From Earliella scabrosa (Eukaryota; Basidiomycota; Agaricomycetes; Polyporales; Polyporaceae), in NCBI GenBank assembly GCA_022605405.1, contig JABYQQ010000006.1, forward strand, positions 2,294,001-2,358,000: DNA of 64,000 nucleotides, written 5' to 3'. Made by a program: the position numbers and the translations under genes. Within the stretch, counting starts at the first letter, position 1. Each line of letters starts with the position of its first letter. The notes beneath the pieces were generated by a model. The model saw only the letters and a program-made list of their open reading frames with translations. It made no database searches and was not told where the DNA came from. This document shows, piece by piece, positions 57,291 through 64,000 of the stretch.

Positions 57291-59202
57291 ATGTCCTCCG
57301 ACTCTGATGACCTAACGCAAGAAATTTTTGAAGCCTACCATCGACTGTGAGTCCCTCCATCAATCTTACGAGACAGTGCGCTGACACAAGGCCACAGTGT
57401 CGTCGAGAATTACTGCATCATCGCATCATCTGGTCGGTACCGTGACTGCAGATGCGATTAAGCTGTGTTGTGTGTCCACTCACTCGACTCTCACGACAGT
57501 TCTGTTGTTCGCGGACACCCTCTTCACCTTCACCGACGAGGTACAACGGATATGGCGCCGACGGTTCACTGGCGCTACGCTTATCTTCCTGCTCACTCGC
57601 TGGGTGGCGGTCGCCGAACGTATCGTCCTGGTGATCAGCGTGGTCATGCCCACCGTGCAAGACAAGGTTCGTCTATGCCCATAAGCTGCCTAGCTGACGT
57701 CTCTCTGACTGCGTGTGAACGAAGAGGTACCCATATAACCAATCCGTGGAGTCACACATCAGCTCAGCTGAGCCGACCAAATCAGTTGTGTGCCAGTGCT
57801 ACGACTAGATGATACCCTGACTGATATCAGCTATCTAATGTTCGGAGGTGCGTCCTCCTCCCGATCCTGCGCTCGACGGCTTATATAGTGAGAATTTGAC
57901 CAGTATTTATGATGCTCCGTATCCGAGGTGTATGGGGCGGTCGCTGGACTCCAGTAATTCTCATCGGCCTGATGACGCCCATCAGACCTATCATGAGTAT
58001 CGTGAGTCCCGACGTGTCGATCTCTCGCCATTCTGCTGATCAGAGCGCCTCGCCCAACATCCAGTATATGCAATCACACTACACGCCGATCGCTTTCGGC
58101 GTCCCGCTCTACGGCTGTGGGGCGGTATTTGCAATCGACAGGGTGCTTTACACCAAGTAAGTCCGTTTGTATTGGTGAAGCAGCTGCGCTGACGTGACCC
58201 TACGCCGCAGCCGTACGTTGCCTCAGGCCACGTCGGATTCAATGTGGGTACTGATATTCTCTGTCAGTGGGTATATCATCAAGAGCGGCCGGCATCGCCA
58301 TCGATGCCGCTGTACTGGTCTTAACTTGGTACAAGACGTACCGGATCAAGATGGAGTCGCGTCGACTAGGGCTTCACACACCATATATTACGTTGTTGAT
58401 ACGCGATGGTGAGTCGCGCCTGGTTGTTTCTCTGTGTGCATCGCTTACTCGGTGTAACCACAGGTACAATATACTTCTTGTGAGTGGTCTTCATGTGCGC
58501 GCCCTCGGCTCTTCCTGAACGATACGCAGAATAATATTGCTTGTACAAATACTGGGGATCGTTTCTATCTCGGTAAGCGATTCGCCAACCTCAACCTCAG
58601 GTTACCATGCGATCTTTGGTGTTGACCTATTTGATCCTAGGTGGGCTCAGTGGGTCTAATCCCTAGAGGACGCCGACACGCTCGCTCACTGCCATACAGG
58701 ACTTCCCGCTCTTCATAATATGGCCATACTTTGATCAAGTGTATGCATCTTTCACCTCTGTCAACTCTGCCCCTCCCATAGCAACCGCTCACTTTCTCTG
58801 CCCAGGTTCACGGTAATATTCCTCACGCGCTTCATGCTCAACCTTCGCGGCGTCTACCTCTCGGACCGCTCCGGCACCAGCACCACATCTACCTCGGGCG
58901 TCCACTCGCGCTCCCACACCGTTTCCGGAATCCGGTTTTCGTCCAGTGTCACGGTGGGGAACATGGGCGCCCCGCTCCACTCGTCGTTCGGTTCGCGGAC
59001 GCTCAACTCCGTCACGATAGGCGGGCACGATGACGGTTACGCACAAGACTTTGACGAGAACAGAGCGGTTGGGAAGGGCTGGGAGATGGAGGACGAGAGG
59101 CTCGAGACGTCGTCCGATCCGCTGTTTGCTGGACTGAAGAGAGATGGAGAGTCGGAGTCGGATGGTCTGGAGTTGCAGTCATCGTCTCCGAGGCAGGGGT
59201 GA
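57291..59202 (+). CDS. DUF6533-like multi-pass membrane protein (c)
   Basis: The start at 57291 gives MSSDSDDLTQEIFEAYHRL, ending at a GT donor, the usual short first exon of this family. The next exons carry TVLLFADTLFTFTDEVQRIWRRRFTGATL and FLLTRWVAVAERIVLVIS, the DUF6533-like signature. More helices lie around 57950-58600. The final exon (58800-59202) starts FTVIFLTRFMLNLRGVYL and has a long Ser/Thr-rich and acidic tail (GGHDDGYAQDFDENRAVGK) ending SSPRQG. The membrane topology resembles seven-helix proteins; no ligand or function is known. Exact joins between 57700 and 58800 are approximate. Confidence 0.74.
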
Positions 59203-59692
59203 GCGAGGTACATGTGAGAGCCGGGTCCTTGAGGCCACATGGAAGAATGTCCCGGGACGTGGCCGGCGATTGGCCTGCCACACTAGGAGTTGAGTGGGGG
59301 CCTGAAACCGTACTCGTGGGTAAATAAACATCGCATTACCGTTTCACAGCATCGTAGACCGCCTACTATCTAATCTACACGCAGGAGGACGAGATGTGGG
59401 TCAACAATCAAACATAGAGCTTATGGGAGCAACCAGAGCGCCGAGAGCGATGAGCACAGTAGTTCAAGTAGTGGTACATCAATGACGAACTCCAGAGCAA
59501 AATGAGTCAAAATGCGGCCCTTGATTTAGACGTTCGGTAAACGGTGGAAGCATGGGTCCTCTGAGAGTACTGAGTGACGTTGAGGCCAGCCAGTGGCCTC
59601 CGCAGCTGGAGCGGCGTCCCAATGTATGAGTACCATATCGAGAGTCCACGAGATATGAATAACCCACTAGGAACATTTCGAAATGCGATTTC
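59203..59692. other. Intergenic between convergent genes
   Basis: 3' regions of the DUF6533-like gene (c) and the Zn2Cys6 gene. No gene seen. Confidence 0.5.
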
Positions 59693-60903
59693 TCAGAACC
59701 CGTCCAGATTATGGGAACTGCCATACTCGTTCGTCGTCGCTACGCCAGCGTCGAACAGTACCTCTTGACCGCGAACATCGACGGAGCCTGCGGCATGGTC
59801 CGACCAAATCGGCAGATTGGCGGGGCGGTTGAAGACCTCTCCAGTGCCAGTGTATTGACCGAACCCATGGCCATACGGCGTGTACGGCGTGGGTCCAGTA
59901 GGCACACTGAATGTGTTCAAGGGTGAATTGCCGGCATTGGAGTGTGGCTCATAGAATGAGGCTGGGGGATACTCGAGCGTCTGTTGCGCTTGACGTGTAG
60001 TGTTCTCGACCGTCATGCTGGCGTGGGTCGGTTGGGCCGCGGGGAACTGGCTGTTTGGCTGAACAACCTCCGAGCCTGTATTACGTCATGCACAAGGTCA
60101 GATACGCTCATGATGGTCCTTATGCAGCTCACCATTGCTCGCATGATACAAGCGTGTAGGCCCTATGACCGGCACCGGCGGAGAAGGCCCACGAAGGAGG
60201 GCCCGAGACTGACTCTGGGCATTGGCGCATGTATCGCCATGACCTCTCTGTACGCATCGATCACACGGTTTGTTGTTGCTACATTTCTTGCCCGCTTGAC
60301 GGCATCGTGTGCACTGAGATGAGTTCCCGCCCGAGTATGGTTGGTGATGATGAGTCGTGGTGTCAAGGAAGAGCAGAAGGCTCGGTACTCACGGCGATCT
60401 TCGTTCTTTCGGTACCCTGATCCACATCGGTAGTGGACCTGCCATTCAAGTTGGCCTGGGTCTGCAAGGGGTTCGGAACCGTCGACAACGGTGTATTGTT
60501 GCGCCCAATGGGAGCTACGATGAGTGTTAGCGCATGAATCGGCATAGAAATAGCATGACGTACAAGAGAGTATAAGCTGGAGTGGGACATGAACAATATG
60601 AGGGGTCGATTCGAAGACCAGCAATCGAGACCAGTCGACTGAGATGTAGGTAGCCGGGGTCGACTCTTCTACGTTCGATGATGGAAGGGCGTTTCGAATG
60701 GGAATGATGACACAATCCGAAGAGTGAGGCGATGTGATGAGCTGAGAGAGAAAGTACTCGACATAGTAGGTTCCTTGAAAGATCGACAAGGGCCCGAGCG
60801 CTTGCAACGAGTGCCAGGACAGATCTGCTGCTCGAGTGCTCGGATGACGGTGAAACTCAGAGGATGCCCCCTGCGCTTCAAGTGTATAGAATGTCTGGGA
60901 CAT
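59693..60903 (-). CDS. Zn2Cys6 (Gal4-type) transcription factor with internal zinc cluster
   Basis: Predicted complement(join(59693..60075,60133..60313,60393..60514,60564..60903)), 341 aa. Exon 3 encodes C-x2-C-x6-C-x5-C-x2-C-x8-C at about aa 155-183 (begins CTRCRQAGKKC, ends HGDTC), the exact spacing of a fungal binuclear zinc cluster, which binds CGG-containing sites. The cluster is in a short exon and lies mid-protein rather than at the usual N-terminus. The first exon encodes a distinct folded-looking region (MSQTFYTLEAQG, GTYYVEYFLSQLITSP) and the last is Gln/Pro/Tyr-rich (TRQAQQTLEYPPASFYEP), suited to activation. All joins keep phase. A large inverted repeat starts 39 bp upstream of the start codon. 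Confidence 0.82.
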
Positions 60904-60941
60904 TGTTGTTGTGGGCAGGCAGTCAAAGATGTAAGTGGCTA

Positions 60942-61280
60942 GCCATGGCTGGCCCTCTGGTATAGTACTTATAGTATGAGCGATGGCAGTTGAACATCTC
61001 GGAGCGCGCACCTTGTCCGAACTACTGCCTTTGACACGCTCAATCGGGGAGAAGGGGCCCGGGGGTGTGGGATGTGTGCAGTCTTCTGCACAGAAGACTG
61101 CACACGCACCACCCGACAGTCTTCAGCCCCCGCGCGCGCTCTCAACGACCTGCACACATCCCACACCCCCGGGCCCCTTCTCCCCGATTGAGCGTGTCAA
61201 AGGCAGTAGTTCGGACAAGGTGCGCGCTCGATGTTCTGCCATCGCTCCTATAAGTATAGTACCAGAGGGCCAGCCATGGC
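60942..61280. repeat. Large inverted repeat with nested perfect palindrome, upstream of the Zn2Cys6 gene
   Basis: The arms 60942-61081 and 61150-61280 are reverse complements over about 130-140 bp with a few small indels. About 80 bp of the arms (the stretch from GCGCGCACCTTGTCC to GGATGTGTGCAG) looks identical. Between them, 61074-61105 is a palindrome of two 15-nt halves around CA. The outer ends carry TATA-like TATAGTACTTATAG and CTATAAGTATAG, so the Zn2Cys6 promoter appears duplicated head-to-head. Confidence 0.85.
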
Positions 61281-61505
61281 CGAGGGATTGTAATCTCGCG
61301 ATTAGTTCTAGGGCATCGCAAGGTGATTGGCTGAACCTGACTCGTAGAGTCGTAGGCTGCCAAGCTACGTAGAACTGAGCTTCAAGTTCTATATAACACT
61401 AGTGGCAAGTGTATCACGCGTAGGATACTGTCAACTTGAGTAGCCCCGATGCGACAGCTTGAGCGAATGCCGACAATCATAACTACACATCGTGCGTAGG
61501 GACCA

Positions 61506-62449
61506 TTAGACAAGTTTCTTCGTCTCCTCTACGTTCACTGCGGCCTTCGCCTCCTTCGCACTTCCTGCGACAACGCCACCCACAGCATCAACTGCCTCCT
61601 CCGCCTGCCTCACCGCCTTCCTATCCGCCACACGCTCGCTCCAGCCCAACGTCTCCCGGAGCTTCAAGCCCGTTGCCTCCTCAACCTTGCCGACCAAGCC
61701 TGCCACACCGCTCGAGAACGACTCCCTGCCGTTCTGCGTCGCATCCTTGACGCGCTCCCACGTCATCGCGCTGTGCGCCTTTGCGATCTCGTGCTTCTCA
61801 GCGAGCGCAGGGAAGTGCGCCTCCTCCAGGGACCCCAGGTACGATGATACGTTGTGCGAGGTCTTGGGCAGGAAGTGGTTGAGGGAGAGGAGGAGAAGCG
61901 TGGGTGGGAGGGTGAGTCGCCAGAACACCCGGTTGCGGGCGAGCACGGAGCCCGTGAGGGTCGCGACGCCGACGTAGAGGATGCCGGGCGTGAGGGGCTC
62001 ATCCGGGGCTACCAGGGACTTCACCCGACCTTCGTACATACGCATATACGCATGAGGGGGCGTGACGATGTGGTAGAGCAAGAAGGATACGCACTTTCGA
62101 CTGCCTGCTCAACACCTATCCATCGCGAGACGACTGCCTGCACTCTTGCGTGTGCGTCGAGGTAGGTGCTTGTCACGGCGCGGCGACCAACGCCAATCTG
62201 CTTTTCGAGCTCGGAGGGAGTCTCAACAAGGACGACCTCCTGGTCTGGGATGGGGTAAATGGGCAGCTAACCGTGTCGGCCAGGTAAGAGTAGTGATGAC
62301 ATGGATTCCAAAAGAGCACGTACCTTGTCGCGTGCCTCATGCACGCCTACCGCAGTTGCGGCCACCGCAAACCCCCTTCTACTCTGCAGCTGTGTTCAGA
62401 AACGGTTCTGTAGTCCTTTGTTGCGACATACCGCGAGTAGTCTGAGCAT
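61506..62449 (-). CDS. MICOS complex subunit, ApoO/MIC26-MIC27 type
   Basis: Predicted complement(join(61506..62029,62095..62266,62324..62389,62432..62449)), 259 aa, with an 18-nt first exon (MLRLLA). It begins with a mitochondrial-type basic segment (LQSRRGFAVAATAVG), then LPIYPIPDQEVVLVETPSELEKQIG, RVQAVVSRWIGVEQAVESRVKSLV, and two hydrophobic stretches (LTPGILYVGVATLTGSVLA, FWRLTLPPTLLLLSLNHFLP). This is the ApoO-family layout of inner-membrane MICOS subunits that shape cristae junctions. The C-terminal amphipathic region (WERVKDATQNGRESF and KVEEATGLKLRETLGW) also fits. Exons sum to whole codons. Confidence 0.85.
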
Positions 62450-64000
62450 GGAATGTGATAATTTGCAGAGTCGTCATAGGCGCGCTATGCCAGGCTGTTC
62501 GGGAGATGCCGGGTCCCCCGACTCCAGGTTGATTTTGGCCCAACTTGATTGGACTTGAACATGTCTTCCAACCACCACCATCGCATGCTCGCATGCAGTT
62601 GGAGCAGTTATGGGAATGGCATTGAGCCCCGACCCTCTCTTTGCGTTACGCTGCACAATCAATTCCTACAAGCACAGTAAGCCTGTCCCGCAAGGCAGCG
62701 CTTGGGACGACTAGAGGTATGTGATGCAACCCAGTCTGTCATGCAGAGAGTAAATTGCTAGGCTCGTCCACATCCGTTCCGGTACTCCTCCTGTCCTCCC
62801 GTTTTGGAACGCGCCGTAAAGTGCTTGCGACCGGAGTGGCTGGCGAGTCTAGTAAATAGCTACAGGGCAGCATGGACCATGAGCATAGCGATGCACCAGC
62901 TCACCGCGCACCTCCACTCATGGACCAGTTGGAAGCACCGGGAGTGTCGCGGCTCCTTCGCTCCGACTGATAGGCATGAATGCATGACGCCGCGCACGTC
63001 GTACGACCCGACCTACATCGTACCTGAATTCTAGGGCTCTCAGCGTCCACTCGCATCCCCTGATACACGAGGCACGTCTTCTGTAGTCTGCGCAGCTCCC
63101 TCCACCTTCTTGACCACCACGCCTACTCGCGCACGACATCAGACCACATTTCCATGCAGGCCGACAAGAGATGTGTCGCGGAGCCTTCGCGCCGACTGTC
63201 AAATATGTCGCCCTGTGTCGCCGCATCAGCTCGCAGGAGGCCTTACACGCGCACGGTCGGTCCTTCAGCCCGTGGCCAGCTCCCATGTCGTATTGTCAAC
63301 TCGTCCTTCGGGGCCAATAGTAAGAAGGTCCGCAGGACCACCATCTTCTCCCGCTCGTCCCGCCTGTCGCCGCGCCAGGCGCCGCCCATGTGGACCGCCT
63401 TCGACACTGCCAGTGCTCATCACTCAACGGCATCCACCCACCCGCAGTTACTCGGCCGGCCCCAGGCATACGCATGTCGTTGAGCTCTACTTAGCTCCGC
63501 AGACATGAGGCAGAAGATGCCTTCTCCCGCTCGTTCCGCTCAATCTGCACGTCGCCGCGCACCGTCGCGTCGCCGCTCGACCACCCGCTGATACATTCTC
63601 ACACACACTCACGTCCGACACCACACCGAGTTCCAGCCCAGGCACGCTCCCTGCATGCGCTCTGCGTTCTATCTTGAAACACCATCCGATTAACGCTATC
63701 CTACAGGTACAATAGTCGGCCCAGCGCGGGGCGCAGCGGCGAGAGCGGTGGTACGTATCATCGAGTGCTATCCGACATCGGAGACTTCCTGCTCTCCTTC
63801 CCCTCGTCCTTCAAAGCTCAAGTCCATATCCGGAACCAACACGAACACAAGACGAACAGCAAGTGCTCACGCCGCGACTGCGACCCGCTCCGCCCGCCAG
63901 CTCCCGCTCTCGCTCAGCGGCGCCGCAGCCCAACCCCAGCCTGCGCCGTACGCGGCCCGCCTCCGCCGACCGTCGACGTCCGCCGCGGCAGCGACGACGG
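62450..64000. other. Right-edge region, no complete gene
   Basis: Contains the MICOS-subunit promoter and about 1.5 kb without a supported gene. 63000-64000 is C-rich on the plus strand, with Arg/Ser/Pro-coding low complexity and several GT/AG pairs. It may be the 5' UTR of a gene lying beyond the window. Confidence 0.4.

Noticed and set aside
61500..62165. Plus-strand frames over the MICOS gene
   Set aside because: They are antisense to the ApoO-type exon, which has a complete, in-phase four-exon model.
1..64000. tRNA, rRNA or CRISPR arrays
   Set aside because: No cloverleaf-like A/B box pairs, rRNA segments or regularly spaced short repeats were recognised by eye. A tRNAscan-SE run would be needed to exclude a tRNA.

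Overview
The window looks like a gene-dense but repeat-rich stretch of a basidiomycete genome, most likely an Agaricomycete of the polypore type. The grounds are short spliceosomal introns (about 42-90 nt, GT-AG or GC-AG, often with a CTRAY-like branch point), several families typical of Agaricomycetes (DUF6533-like membrane proteins, single-pass membrane proteins ending in a GIAEV motif, F-box proteins with variable C-termini, a C2H2-type zinc-finger family), and the transposons present. No bacterial, plasmid or viral genes were seen. The assignment rests on reading alone; no database search was run. I rebuilt exon structures by hand, and for genes with exact joins the exon lengths sum to whole codons.

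Layout. 0-3.5 kb: an edge relic and an F-box gene. 3.5-7.7 kb: a zinc-finger gene, a tract of roughly 110-bp upstream modules carrying a mariner-like MITE, and a secreted DUF3237-like gene. 8-16.5 kb: a short-chain dehydrogenase/reductase (SDR-A), a DUF6533-like membrane protein, an SH3-PX-BAR sorting nexin and an aldo-keto reductase (AKR). 17.5-21.3 kb: an inverted copy of the 3.5-7.7 kb block, with a nonsense-bearing DUF3237 copy and an intact zinc-finger gene, followed by a frameshifted AKR copy. 23-34 kb: single-pass membrane proteins, an MFS transporter and a second DUF6533-like gene. 34.4-35.3 kb: exosome subunit RRP46. 36-39 kb: SDR-B converging on a broken F-box gene. 39.5-40.7 kb: a non-autonomous hAT element with an 8-bp target duplication. 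42-46 kb: a complete PIF/Harbinger element (247-bp inverted repeats, TTA target duplication) inserted in the upstream repeats of a third zinc-finger copy (46.5-47.7 kb). 48.6-53 kb: an LRR/F-box-like protein and TFIIE-alpha. 54-56.6 kb: SDR-C converging on an intact F-box gene. 57-62.5 kb: a third DUF6533-like gene, a Zn2Cys6 regulator next to a large inverted repeat, and a MICOS (ApoO-type) subunit.

Housekeeping genes (RRP46, TFIIE-alpha, the MICOS subunit, the sorting nexin) sit among accessory families that recur as duplicated modules: three zinc-finger genes, three SDRs, three F-box genes, three DUF6533-like genes, two DUF3237 genes, and one AKR with two dead copies. The SDR and F-box genes recur as a convergent pair. 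The zinc-finger genes carry the same upstream repeats at all three sites. The most unusual signal is this zinc-finger cassette, amplified together with its repeat modules and colonised by two different DNA transposons.
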